This document shows, one piece after another, positions 52,785 to 63,799 of a stretch of 64,000 nucleotides of DNA. Made by a program: the position numbers and the translations under genes. The notes beneath the pieces were generated by a model, which was not told the origin of the DNA, ran no database searches, and saw only the letters and a program-made list of their open reading frames with translations. The stretch comes from Tretioscincus oriximinensis (taxonomy: Eukaryota; Chordata; Lepidosauria; Squamata; Gymnophthalmidae), in assembly GCA_022410635.1 (NCBI GenBank), contig JAJVDF010000411.1:913395-977394 (forward strand). The letters run 5' to 3'. Each line of letters begins with the position of its first letter. Position 1 is the stretch's first letter.

Positions 52785-52982
52785 AGATGATGATAATGAT
52801 GATGATGATGGTGATGGTGATGGTGATGGTGATGGTGATGATGATGATGATGATGATGAGTGATGAGTGATGAGTGATGAGTGATGAGTGATGAGTGATG
52901 AGTGATGAGTGATGGGTGATGGGTGATGGGTGATGGGTGATGGGTGATGGGTGATGGGTGATGGGTGATGGGTGATGGTGAT
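52785..52982. repeat. Compound minisatellite: GATGAT, GGTGAT, then heptamers TGATGAG and TGATGGG
   Basis: Ordered blocks: ATG triplets, about six GGTGAT hexamers, more ATG triplets, about eight TGATGAG heptamers and then about nine TGATGGG heptamers, closing with a single GGTGATG. On the minus strand the heptamers read as a Pro/Ser-Ile-Thr-His-His peptide, an artefact. The array probably arose at the tail of the family 2 SINE just upstream. Confidence 0.95.
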
Positions 52983-53246
52983 GTCATTGGCTGTTGGTTC
53001 CCCTTGTCATCAGGCAGGTAACATTGAAATCTAAAACTTTGAGAGTACTAAAAGACTTGAAACAGATGATCCTAAGTATGCTCCAAATTACAAAGATATT
53101 ATTTTCTGTCCAGTTTTGAGGAATTGGAATGCCTTACCCATTGAGTACTCCATGCTAACAAAAAACCCCACAAATTGTTTGCCTTTTCTCAACTTGGTTG
53201 GAATATAGTTTACATAACCTTCTGTTCTTCTCACAAGAGACACATA

Positions 53247-53497
53247 ACTAGCAGCCTGGATAACCTTAAGACAGAATTAGACAAGTTCATGGAAGCCAAG
53301 GATATAAACAACTACTAGGATGGATTCCTTGATATCGCCTCAAAGACGAAGCATCAGGCCAAAGTAGTGAAGTACCACTGCTGGGAGTTGAAAGCAACTG
53401 ACGGTTTTGCCTTTTACTGCTTGTGTGTGCCCAGGTGCAATTGGTGGGTCACTGTGTGAGACAGAATGCTGGACTACATGGGCTCTCATCTCTTATG
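53247..53497 (+). mobile_element. CR1 LINE 3' UTR, diverged copy
   Basis: 'agcagcctggataaccttaa', 'ttagacaagttcatggaagc', 'gcccaggtgcaattggtggg', 'agaatgctggactacatggg' and a 'ctcttatga' end. A family 1 SINE fragment follows immediately. Confidence 0.8.
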
Positions 53498-53636
53498 ATA
53501 CCTTGCAAAGTAGGTGGGGCTGAGAGAGCTCTGGAGAACTATGACTAGCCCAAGGTCATCCAGCTGCTTTGGTGGAGGTGCACAGAATTGAACTAGGAGA
53601 CTTTCAGTCTGACACTAATCACTTCACCAGACTGAG
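53498..53636 (-). mobile_element. SINE (family 1) fragment, reverse
   Basis: 'gcaaagtaggtggggctgag', 'ctagcccaaggtcatccagc', 'aattgaactaggagacttt' and a degraded head 'ctaatcacttcaccagactg'. The 3' third is missing; it abuts the CR1 end. Confidence 0.75.
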
Positions 53637-53900
53637 GCAACAATGTGGAGATCTCACTATTATCAAAGAGGGTAGGGCTATATCAACTACCCTTGTATTT
53701 CCCATATTGACTTTTATTGGTTTTTTCATATTATTATTTTTAGATAGTCCCATGGGCACCTCTAAACATTTTCCTTGGCAAAGGCTGTGAATTGAACTAG
53801 CAACCCTCTGCTTTCCAGCCAATTTGCTCTACCATATTACGGATGTAAGTAATTTGACTGAAAACAGTATTTTATACTTGAATTAAAAAATGGTCATATA

Positions 53901-54112
53901 CAGGGTGCTTCAAAAAATGTATACACACTTTGAACTTTAAATTTCAGAATTTCCCGCTCTACGAGGATAATTTGAACAATATTAACATTTGTTATTACGT
54001 TTTATTTACATTGGACTTTAAGCTTTCTAATTTCCTGAAATTTAACTTTATAGAACAGTAAATAAATTTTCTATGGAAGTTCACAGTGTGTATACATTTT
54101 TGAAGCACCCTG
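53901..54112. mobile_element. Mariner-type MITE with TA duplication
   Basis: Terminal inverted repeats of ~35 bp: left CAGGGTGCTTCAAAAAATGT, right (reverse complement) CAGGGTGCTTCAAAAATGTA, continuing 'atacacact.tgaact', with one mismatch and one indel. TA flanks both ends (53899-53900 and 54113-54114). The 212-bp element has no transposase. TIRs of this type belong to the Tc1/mariner superfamily. Confidence 0.85.
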
Positions 54113-54194
54113 TATACTGCTCAAAACAATTAAGGGAACATTTAGTGTTACGCTGTTATGTTTAAGTGTTCCCTTAATTGTTTTGAGCAGTATA
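54113..54194. mobile_element. Tc1-like mini-element, 82 bp, perfect 28-bp TIRs
   Basis: TATACTGCTCAAAACAATTA at the left and the perfect reverse complement at the right (54167-54194), with a 26-bp loop. The terminus resembles that of a widespread vertebrate Tc1-like transposon (ATACTGCTCAAAAAAATAAAG-like). It shares the TATA between the two elements with the mariner-type MITE upstream, so one inserted at the other's end. Confidence 0.85.
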
Positions 54195-55420
54195 CTTAAT
54201 CCCAATGTACCTTTGGCTATTTGGGAATTCTAATAAAGTGATTAAGTTTATGTTATTGAGAATAAGTCCTTCTCCCTTTATTTGAAGTAAAACCTTTGTT
54301 TAAAACAATTTGGGAGGGAAGTTAATAGCAATGAAAATAGCAATAACTATTTTTTTCTTTAACTCCCAGATAGTCGCTTAATAATAAGAACACCTTTCAA
54401 ATGAAATAGGTTAAAGGTTTTTTTTCAGTGGATATAAATTTGTAGTTTGTAAGTAAATCATCTTAGAAGAATGTTTTTAAAAACCCCTCCTCAGCCAATC
54501 TCCCTCTCCATTCATTTAAGTCCTATCTAAAACCCCTAATTGTTAACAGGCAAGGAAACATAGAGCATTAAGAGATAACATACCTACTCCACTCTGACCT
54601 CCGAAAGGTCAAAAGAGAAGGAACCCCTTTTGCCATAAGACTTGCTTGTTTAAGATAATGCAAAGACTGGTTGCCTTCTCATATTTTTGCTGGAATGTAT
54701 TTTCATCCAGGCTCTTATTCTGCTTAGCTATTAAAAATATACAAACAATTGTGATTGGGTAAAATATAATTACATGGAAAGGTAATAAGACAAAATAAAT
54801 GATTAAAATTTCTCTCGAGTATTTAGCCAACGGAATGTAAACCAATCAACTTCAAACGTCAGTCATAAGGCATGACACATTAAAATGCCCTTACGATATT
54901 CTATTAATTTATCCCCAGATTTATGGAGGTCATTGCTTAATGAAAAATGCAAGAAAGTGATCTGGTGGATATGTGGGGTGATGGGGGGGGGGACTTTTCT
55001 CAGTTCAGTTGGTATCTTTTAACCCTTCTGCTGCTGGACGATTGCAGATACTAAGCGTGTTTGACTTTTAATTGGAAGGTCCTGTTAAGTAGCTTTCAAA
55101 ATGACCTTTTTTTAAATCTCGTGAGAAGACAATAGGCTTGTGCTTTAGCTCTATCTTCCTTCTCTACTCAACACTGCTGTATAGAATTGCTTTTTAAAGG
55201 ATGGATCACTAAGCATTAATGCATCAAAACTGGGTGTGCGTGACTATGCCCTACTACATTGATGTCATGTTAATTCAGCTCCGTGGTGTTTTTTACACTT
55301 CAACCATGGTTTCCTCATCTGGTTGTCCACAGCATCCATATGCCTAGCACCTTAATGTTTGATGTCTCTACTTTGAACTGTACTTGATTGTTGTATGTTT
55401 TTGTATTCTTGTTATATATA
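54195..55420. other. Non-coding stretch, possibly including a conserved patch
   Basis: No gene and no repeat copies recognised. 54530-54900 is repeat-free with 'ttatccccagatttatggag' and 'cattgcttaatgaaaaatgc', loosely enhancer-like. A G run lies at 54984-54993. Confidence 0.35.
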
Positions 55421-55423
55421 AAA

Positions 55424-55568
55424 AAATGTTTTTAATATAAGAACTATGAATTGTCTTTAAAGGAGATGTCAAAATTCAAACTTCTCCCACACCCAGTTTT
55501 ATATATATAAAACTGGGTGTACTTGATTGTTGTATGTTTTTGTATTCTTGTTATATAAATAAAAAATT

Positions 55569-55606
<38 letters not shown>

Positions 55607-55607
55607 A

Positions 55608-55658
<51 letters not shown>

Positions 55659-55957
55659 TTTTTATTTATATAACAAGAATACAAAAACATACAACAATAT
55701 ATATAAAGAATTTTTTATTTATATAACAAGAATATATATATATATATATATATATATAAAGAATTTTTTATTTATATAACAAGAATATATATATATATAT
55801 ATATATATAAAGAATTTTTTATTTATATAACAAGAATACAAAAACATACAACAATCAAGTACACCCAGTTTTATATATATAAAACTGGGTGTGGGAGAAG
55901 TTTGAATTTTGACATCTCCTTTAAAGACAATTCATAGTTCTTATATTAAAAACATTT
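55424..55957. repeat. 534-bp AT-rich palindrome with (TA)n centre
   Basis: The left arm (about 55424-55578) and right arm (about 55803-55957) are near-perfect reverse complements: 'atgtttttaatataag' pairs with 'cttatattaaaaacat', and 'aggagatgtcaaaattcaaa' with 'tttgaattttgacatctcct'. Within each arm 'cacccagttttatata' and 'tataaaactgggtg' form a second small palindrome. The centre holds (TA)n tracts and three further copies of 'aagaattttttatttatata'. A direct copy of 'tacttgattgttgtatgttt' also lies just outside (55381). The structure suggests repeated template switching, or an assembly artefact. Confidence 0.85.
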
Positions 55958-56640
55958 GTTGAGCTGGTAATGTATTTTCATCTTTGTATTTCTGTGCCTG
56001 TGGGTGTGTGGGGCATTTGGAAGGGATTTGATTATAAAAATCACTTGAAAGCTCAGGGGGAAAAGATGCTTTAGTGACAAAACAAATTTGCCACAAATCA
56101 TTTTACAAAAGAACAGCAGGACTTTGGACTAAACTGAGGGACTGTTCCTATTCATCATTCATTTGTTTTGGAAACTCCGCCTTCTGCCTGACATGTTCAA
56201 TATCTAATTGGCATTCTGACACTTCGGGTAAGAAGCATCTGCTGCATAGATGCTTCTTGGGGGAAACCTTTTGTTCTGCAAAAAAGTTGGAGTTCAAGGG
56301 ACCCATCCGAAGCAACACACTATTGTTTGAACAGTTCCTCTTAGCTGCAGTGGGGCATTGAAGACTGAAGGGGGAAGGGAGATGGTTTTCTTGAAAGACA
56401 ACCAGCCAGGCTTCTCCCCTCCAAATATCGGATAACAGTTTGTTTTTAGATGTATCCTGTAAAAAAAACACAATGATATCTTTTTCAGCTTTGAGTTTGC
56501 AAGAAGATAAAACTATATGCTGCTAGCAGGGTAATTTTTGTTGCAAATATATTTAAATTACATAATTGGATAAAGCTAAATCAATAGCTACATTTGAAAG
56601 TAGCAAATGATAACTCTTTTCCCTAAGGAGGACGATTGAA
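55958..56640. other. Non-coding stretch
   Basis: No gene recognised. Frames of 95 and 107 codons on opposite strands at 56074-56471 overlap each other and are unrecognised. 'gaagcatctgctgcatagatgcttc' forms a short hairpin near 56231. Confidence 0.35.
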
Positions 56641-56654
56641 CAACAACAACAAAA

Positions 56655-57135
<481 letters not shown>

Positions 57136-57138
57136 TAA

Positions 57139-57318
57139 TTCACCAAAGTGCAGCTCGTATAGCTTTTTTTGCTTTCTCCACAATGGACACCCTGTGAAGC
57201 AGGGAGGCTGAGAGAGTTCTAAAGAACAGTGAGTGGTCCAAGGTCCAGCTAGCTTCATGGTGTGAAATCAAACCGGAAGACTATGGAGTAAGAGTTCAAA
57301 ACCATTGCACAAAACTGC
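57139..57318 (-). mobile_element. tRNA-derived SINE (family 1), reverse
   Basis: 'caccaaagtgcagctcgtat', 'tttgctttctccacaatgga', 'gaggctgagagagttctaaa' and a degraded head 'accattgcacaaaactgct'. It carries the 'caccaaag' 3' variant also present at 8324. Confidence 0.75.
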
Positions 57319-57344
57319 TAATATACCTACATGTAATATTGCAC

Positions 57345-58022
57345 AGGAAAACCAACCAGTCTGGATAACGTTGAGACAGGATTATTTATTTATTTAATTA
57401 TATTTATATTCTGCCCTGCGCTCAAATGTTTCAGGGTGGATCACATTAAAAAGCCATGAAACAGATTAAAATGGAACAATTAAAACTAGAACAATGTCTT
57501 TAATGAGGGTAACTTGGGGCTCAGCCAAAGGTGAGGGTGAACAGGTATGTCTTCACAAGGCATTTGAACATATATGCCATAGGTGTCTGGTGCACCTCAG
57601 AGGGAAAAGAGTTCCACAACCTGGTGTCTATCTGTCACGTCACGGCCCTTTGATGAGTGAAGGAGATGGGATTGTTGGAGAGCCTCATCAGAAGATCTTT
57701 GGGTGCAGGCAGGTACGGACGAGAGGAGGTGTTTCTTCAAATATTTGGGCCCTAAGCCATTTAGCGCATTGTAAGTCAATGTTAGTACCTTAAAAAAAAT
57801 TGTGGAGGCGAAGAATGGATGCCTTGCACCCCTATGTGGATTGGAGAGATAGGCAAGATGGTCCAATTGCCATTTGCAGGGTTCCAAGGGCAGGCAAATG
57901 TTTATGCTTTGTCTTCTGCTTATGAATTCCCAGAAAGAAATGGTGGGCCATTGTGGGACACAAGATGCTGGACTAGATAGGCTGTGGCATGCTCCTCCAG
58001 GACTCCTCTCATGTTCTTTTAC
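57345..58022 (+). mobile_element. CR1 LINE 3' UTR split by a retroelement
   Basis: 'accagtctggataacgttga' and 'gacaggatt' (57350-57379) are the start. The UTR resumes at about 57850 with 'caagatggtccaattgccat', 'ttgcagggttccaagggcag', 'gatgctggactagataggct' and 'ctctcatgttctttta'. The intervening 57380-57840 is a reverse retroelement 3' end. The CR1 was therefore the older insertion. Confidence 0.75.
57380..57840 (-). mobile_element. L2/CR1-type retroelement 3' part nested in CR1
   Basis: ATTTATTTATTTAA tail, 'attctgccctgcgctcaaat', 'caaaggtgagggtgaacagg', 'ggtgcacctcagagggaaaa' (parallel to 'gatgcacctcaagggggagg' at 1837), 'gagttccacaacctggtgtc' and 'ccctaagccatttagcgcat'. It is longer at the 5' side than the copies at 1621 and 50548. 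Confidence 0.7.
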
Positions 58023-58081
58023 TGTATGTTCTGAAAGCACTTATGCTTAAAAATCATTTGTGATGAGTAAGTTTACACAGT

Positions 58082-58185
58082 GGTCCTTTCCACACTTGTT
58101 CTGGGATGTAGCTGCAAAAGCGTGTATATAGTAGGGCTTTTATTCCGAGGTGTATTCTGAAAGACAGCTTCATGAGGAAAGGACC
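58082..58185. mobile_element. Short MITE with GGTCCTTTCC ends
   Basis: GGTCCTTTCCACACTTGT at the left and, reverse complement, GGTCCTTTCCTCATGAAG at the right. The terminus is that of family B/Harbinger-like MITEs, but the interior ('tgcaaaagcgtgtatatag') differs. Confidence 0.5.
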
Positions 58186-60150
58186 CATATTTTTATTTCT
58201 ATGGAAGGAACTAATCTTCATGCATTGGCCCTGTAAAGATATCACTGACAAGGCTCTGTATGTATTGTTGAACCATTCAGATTACAGTATGTGTGAACCT
58301 GAGAACTTTTATTTCTTTTTCTGAATCACATCAAAAGATCTGGGTGCGCCTATGTATGTTAATGTTGGTGTTTGTAGCTTCAAGCATAATCCCATATGGA
58401 CCTTGCTTCCAGAGTCCTCGGCAAATCAGAAGCCTGGTGAAATATATAGATGCTTTTAATGTTATTTATTCAAACAAGCAATTATATCCTGCCCTTCACC
58501 AAAAGGTCCCAGAACACCAGAACTTTCAAGAATTCTATAATTCGATAACAATCTTATCCTTGAACAAAGCAATTTTAACATGCTATTGGGGCGAATGGAA
58601 GCAGATGATCTCTTGCTTCATTGCAAATTCTGTTAATTTGCTTTCTATGTTAACTTGCTTTCTAGCCGTATCCACATATTTCACCCCATTGCATTCATTT
58701 TACCAGATCTTGAAATCTGATGATGCTTGCCTCTTCAGCTTCAGAATTTCATAGTTCTGACAGAATCTCTTTCTTCAGGCCGGGTTGGACAGGAACTATG
58801 AAGGTAAAGAGACAAGAGTTTTCTATTGAGTGATGAATCAGTGGATATCACAAATAGTTATTTCTTGACTTGGTGTGCCAAATAAGATAGGTCCTCAATA
58901 ACATATTTGGATAAATGTTTACAGTGCTTCTGAAGTTAGGATAATTTCAAACACCCTGTCTGATCGCACCCAAGCTATGTGATCATCTCCAAAGTGTATA
59001 GAAGGCTTGAAAAAGAAAACTATATTAATGCATTCCAATTATATAGATGAATGAACAGAGATGATTTATATATGTAGTAACCCATTAAGAAGAATTACAG
59101 TCAGCAAAAGCAACAGGCTTTATCCCCACAATGAATTTTTACTGAGATGCTAGCAATATCATATAAAATCTTCCTCTTGAGGTTATTCGCTAAAAAGGTA
59201 TGTGGTTTTGAATTTTTCAGCCACTGCTTCTTGCCAATTCCACAGCAGACATTTTAAAATCTGAAACGTAGCCTTTATAGGGCATTCAGTAATGATGGAC
59301 GTGAGAAATCTCAGAAGACTTTGAGGCTCGATGTAAAGATTAATTGACTCTTAGCTCACAGAGAATGCTGAGAATTGTAGTAAGGCAAGTGCAGCAATGN
59401 CTTATGGAGCTTATCATGTGACGAGAATGAAACAGTATGGAAAATTGAAGGTAGGTGAGGTAGAACTGTGAATGGGTTTTTCCGAATTTGAAAGAAATAA
59501 AGAAACTCATGTCATGGGGAGTCACCCTATTAGTCCAAATTCATAACATCTTTAATCACATTGTTATTTAAAAGATCTGATAATGATCTCCCATTTTCCT
59601 GATTTCAGATGTAGGTATGTGTGTATGCATTTATGTGTTTATGTGCATTTATTTATGTGCATTTATTTTCTTGGGCACATTAGTTCCCTAGGGAGCCTGG
59701 AGAATGAATATACCTGATCCCATAAAGTGGGATTCCCAGGGTGACTTCTTCTTCCACAGTCTCCTTGGCATCATGGTGGTGAAAACAGGCTGTATCGTTT
59801 TGTTTCCTACCAAAACCACCCCTCAACATGGCACTCCCAGGAGAGTGTTGCTGCGCATCTCTTAAGTGCGGTCTGGCTTTGATTCTGAAATTCTACTGTG
59901 GAGATGAAATGATATGGTAAAATTACTATAATATTCTGGCGGACCAAAGAACATCCAGATTTCCCTAGCATTTGCTTTGAAAACAAAAACTCAAACTTTT
60001 ACATCATAGTGAAGGGTGGGGTGGGCCTAGAGATCTAATATGCCCATTCACTGTCTTGTACAAANTCAAATTATTAATGCTCAACTTTGTGGGCATTGCT
60101 TGCTCTTTGGATTCCTATTCTTAGACTGGGCAGCTCTTTGGGTCTAATTA
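58186..60150. other. Long non-coding stretch
   Basis: Holds a diverged retroelement tail ('atttattcaaacaagcaatt' then 'atcctgcccttcaccaaaag') at 58460-58515. The 153-codon plus frame at 58293-58754 runs across that tail and has no recognisable domain, so it is not called as a gene. The rest shows no repeats. Confidence 0.4.
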
Positions 60151-60152
60151 GG

Positions 60153-60262
60153 GTCCTGTTCCCACTTGTTATGGCAGCTTGCTATGGCCTGCAGCATTAA
60201 TGTGCATTTAGCAGGCCCTATTCAATGATATAATCCAGAATAAGGTCCAATGCGGAAAAAAC
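60153..60262. mobile_element. Family B foldback MITE, diverged
   Basis: 'gtcctgttcccacttgttat', 'cagcaggccctattc'-like centre ('tttagcaggccctattcaat') and right arm 'atataatccagaataaggtc' plus 'caatgcggaaaaaact'. The left arm is degraded. Confidence 0.5.
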
Positions 60263-61135
60263 TGAGAGAGAAAATTCTTAAAATAATGTTAAGCAGGGTA
60301 ATAGCTAGAGACATTGCCCCACCATATGACGTAGAAGAAAGCTCTCAAAATGCACACAGTGCAAAAATAAATATCAAACCTAGCAACGTAACAATCTGAA
60401 CATATCTAACTCTCACCCATCCCAGTTTCTAGGCCCCTGGCAAAAGCTGATCTCACTAAATGGTAGTTGTGCCCCCTTGAAACACATGGTTGCCATGTGT
60501 GAAATGTGTGAAAAAGCAGACAGCAAAAATGCATTTCTAGAAGTATTTATTTCATGCTGAGAAACCACATGAATCTCTATAGGCTGTTTTCCTTTAGTGT
60601 AACAGTGGCTTTGGTAGTCTGGAGGAATGCAGAGGGAGTGGCCACGGTTGTATTGTAAGCTGAGTATATTTTCTTGCCTCAGGACGGACTAAGGGAGACA
60701 CACAAAGGTATGAAAGAAAAGGAAATCCTTCCATTTTCTCACTTGATGATACAGTGCAGTGATTGCAGGGTTTTAGATGTTGATTTTCTTCTCCCTTGCT
60801 GAAAGATGATGTATATCCAGCTTGAGTGTGAGTCATGGGTTATTGGCTGCTCTTGACAAATACAAAAGACCCATAATAACAGAAAGGAGAATTGAAGAGT
60901 TTCCTTTTTAGGGTTAAGGAAAAAATGGCAGATTGAGTGTCATAGAGGCGCTTTTGTTCAAGTCATCCTGTAAAAAATACCCTGTTTGGGTACCTGTTTG
61001 GTTTTTTTTGTTATTGTTTGTGTTTTCCCAAAAACGTTTGGAGCAAATTTCACCTGCATTTCAGATATGGCCAAGTCAATTTAATTTACGGCATATGTTG
61101 GAAACTGCTGTACTCTGTAGAGGTAAAGTAGTTTT
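60263..61135. other. Non-coding stretch
   Basis: No repeat or gene recognised. Confidence 0.35.
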
Positions 61136-61143
61136 GTCTAGAT

Positions 61144-61507
61144 CAGCAGCGGCTGGTGCAGTTTGGGGCTGAGGGGGCGCACGTTCCTCCAGTCTCAGCA
61201 AAGTTAGGAATGTGGCTGGGAGAAGATACATTCAGGCACTTGCCGGTCTCTCTCTCAGTCTGTAAGTTGAATGTCAATACAAAATGGCACCTCTACGGAA
61301 ACTGAGAGAGAGACTGTAGCCCCTCCTAGGCAGCCCTCCCATTGATTCAGGGATTGGCAACCCCTTTTGCCAATTAAAAAGGCTACCTGGAGCTTTTTGA
61401 TTTCTTGGCAACTCCTCTATGAAAGGAGATTTTATAACTGATTTTAGTCTCTGAGGCCACTGTGTTCGTGGGTTGAACCCCACGAACACAGTGGCCAGTT
61501 GCCACTG
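61144..61507. mobile_element. Non-autonomous hAT element with perfect 8-bp duplication
   Basis: GTCTAGAT flanks the element at 61136-61143 and 61508-61515. Inverted ends are CAGCAGCGGCTGG (left) and CAGTGGCAACTGG (right, reverse complement). The right subterminal region holds a 41-bp near-perfect hairpin (61455-61495: 'ggccactgtgttcgtgggtt', one G, then its complement with one extra C). The 364-bp element has no transposase. The exact duplication suggests a fairly young insertion. Confidence 0.85.
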
Positions 61508-61515
61508 GTCTAGAT

Positions 61516-63795
61516 TATATATATATATAATCTCTCTCTGGTTGTATTCGCATTGGATCTTTACAACAGAATGGAAAATGGAATAGAGAGTTTGAAATGG
61601 AAGNCTCCCCCCAGAAAGGGCTCCAACATGGAAAGGTTGAGTCCAGCTTCAGTTTTTTACTCCCTTAGAGTGCCATAGATGTTTTACCTGTGCCTTCAAC
61701 ATCCCCCTCAGGAAATGGTGTGAGACAAAAATCCACTTTCAACAGCCTCAGCCACCATTCTTCTCATCCTCTTTAGTTCAGAGTAGTCCACACTCACAGT
61801 CCCTCCAAAGTAGCATTTCCTGGACATGAATCCTGGGGCAGGCTGTCGTTCACCCTAACCAACTTTCTCTTTTCTCTTTCGGTGGGGCTAGGGGAAAGAA
61901 AAAGATGAACATCTGTGTCAATGGAACCTTGACCTATGTAGGCCTCACCCCAAAGGGTTCAGGAGAATACATGCGATTAAATGAGGATAACAATGGAGGG
62001 AAAGCTTCCGTTGTTCTGAACCCTCTTTGAAATGTTCAGTCAAACCCTTTTGCATTTTTAGAGTGGCAGCAGGGGCAGATAGCTTCTAATCTGCTTTAAT
62101 AGCATTGAATGTAAGCAACTTGGAAGATTCCATATAGGCTATTTACAGGGAATTCAACCACGCTTCTATGATTGGTGAAATATAAATGATGTTTTGTCAA
62201 CTAACACCCCCACCCACCCCCACATTTACTTGTATTGTATGCTTCAGTGGACTTGGCCATTGCATCTCCTTTCACTGAAGGCAGGCAACTTGCTTTCTGC
62301 TTACTCTTAAGCTGCATTCCCATTAGAACTAAAAATCCATTTTCTATTCCCTTTTAATCGTTCCACAATGAAAGCGAAGTGAGGGCTTAATTTTAACCTG
62401 GCATTCTCTGAGCATTCATTCCACCTTAGCGTCCAGATTCCTGTGAGCACTCAGTGACTCTCTTTCAACGTGCTGCAACAGGAGGAAAAACCTGTTTTTC
62501 TAGAGAAGGGAGGGAAGCCCCCGCTCTCTNTCTTGCTTTTTGTTGGCTGATCTTCCGTCGTCAGTGTGCAAGTGGCTTGAATTGCAAAAAGGAGCATCGA
62601 CAACACAATTTCACCAGGAATTGCGAAGCAGAAACCTGGGGTGTGCACTTCCGAGCCCATTTTTATGATAATACAGTCAGAATGATGGAGTTTTGCTTCG
62701 CAATGCTGTGCATGTTAAGAGGCAATGCGTTTGCAGCCTTAGTGGATCAACATCACTGTGTTGTTTGCCAGGAATGAAGCAGTAGTCTATAAATTTCATC
62801 TGCCAATACCTGTGGCAAGGGCAAAGAGTAGCTGCCTCCACACTCAAGGAGAAGAAGAGCATTTTAAGACTATAGTGGGTACTGGCTTGTGTGCCCACAC
62901 TCACCTTGGATGGTGTGCACTGCTGCCAGAGACCTCCTCATGAAGAGCATCATGCCACAATAACAACAGCTAGGATGCACTGTTGGCACTCATGTGGCTC
63001 CTGGCAGCCACTGTGCACAAGCTTCCTGGTTGGCGGCCAGATGCCTGGTCTCGTTGACTTTGAGCACAGACTTGCTTAAGTTGTGTGAAAGCTCTCCAGA
63101 CTGCACGCTGCACCTATGAATGGAAAACATTCCCTGGAGGGCTGCGTTACAGGAACAGAAATGTGTGTTCTGAGAAGATGCGCATCAACAGAGTTTTGCA
63201 TCACAATCAGCACAGGGAAACCATGATGCAGTCCAGTGGAGCTGCCTTCAGGTCGCTCCCATCCAGGTAGGGATCAGCTGTATGGATGCATCCTAACTCT
63301 CTGAAAAAGTCCCAGAGTGCACAGAATGTATATCAAGTTACCATGAGACATTGGAAGTTCTTATTTTATTTGTCTGTGTATATTCATTAAGTGCAGAAAG
63401 TATCTTAAAACAATTTTAAAAGGATTTATTTTGGAATGGTCTTTCATTACTCTACACCAGAAAGCAAATGGCAGACCTCTATTCCAAGGAATATTCTGGA
63501 GTAAAAGAATGGAAAGGGCCTATATATGAACCGTATGTGAGTTTTACTGAAATTCAGGGCCAGCTTTGGGTGCATCCACATGGCACTTGTTTATTCTGGA
63601 TTTTCTTGATAACCCGGTTTATTGTTTTACCGGTTTTAATGTCCCTCATTAATATCTTTACCATATTTTCCAAGTTCTGTTGTTCTCTTGACAAGTGAGA
63701 TTGTCTGTGCATATGACACATTATTTTGTCAGACATTTTGTTTGATGTTTGTCAAGAGTAAGTACAGTAATCCCTCCTCTAAAATGCTATTAGAT
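61516..63795. other. Long non-coding stretch, no gene recognised
   Basis: No copies of the window's repeat families. A 'gattatatatatatataatc' palindrome adjoins the hAT element. Opposite 69- and 107-codon frames at 62451-62777 overlap each other and one N. The 107-codon frame is cysteine-rich in places but unrecognised. An exon cannot be excluded but is not supported. Confidence 0.4.
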
Positions 63796-63799
63796 AGCT

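Noticed and set aside
52772..52987. Histidine/proline-rich 71-codon repeat protein
   Set aside because: It is the GATGAT/TGATGGG minisatellite read in reverse; no start context or flanking exon.
55561..55815. CRISPR-like array (repeated 'aagaattttttatttatata' units)
   Set aside because: Units are spaced by (TA)n, not unique spacers, the host is a vertebrate, and the region is the centre of a palindrome.
57597..58040. 147-codon minus-strand frame
   Set aside because: It spans the junction between a nested retroelement and a CR1 3' UTR, so it cannot be one natural protein.
58293..58754. 153-codon frame as a possible gene
   Set aside because: It crosses a decayed retroelement tail (58460-58515), shows no domain and has no splice or promoter support.
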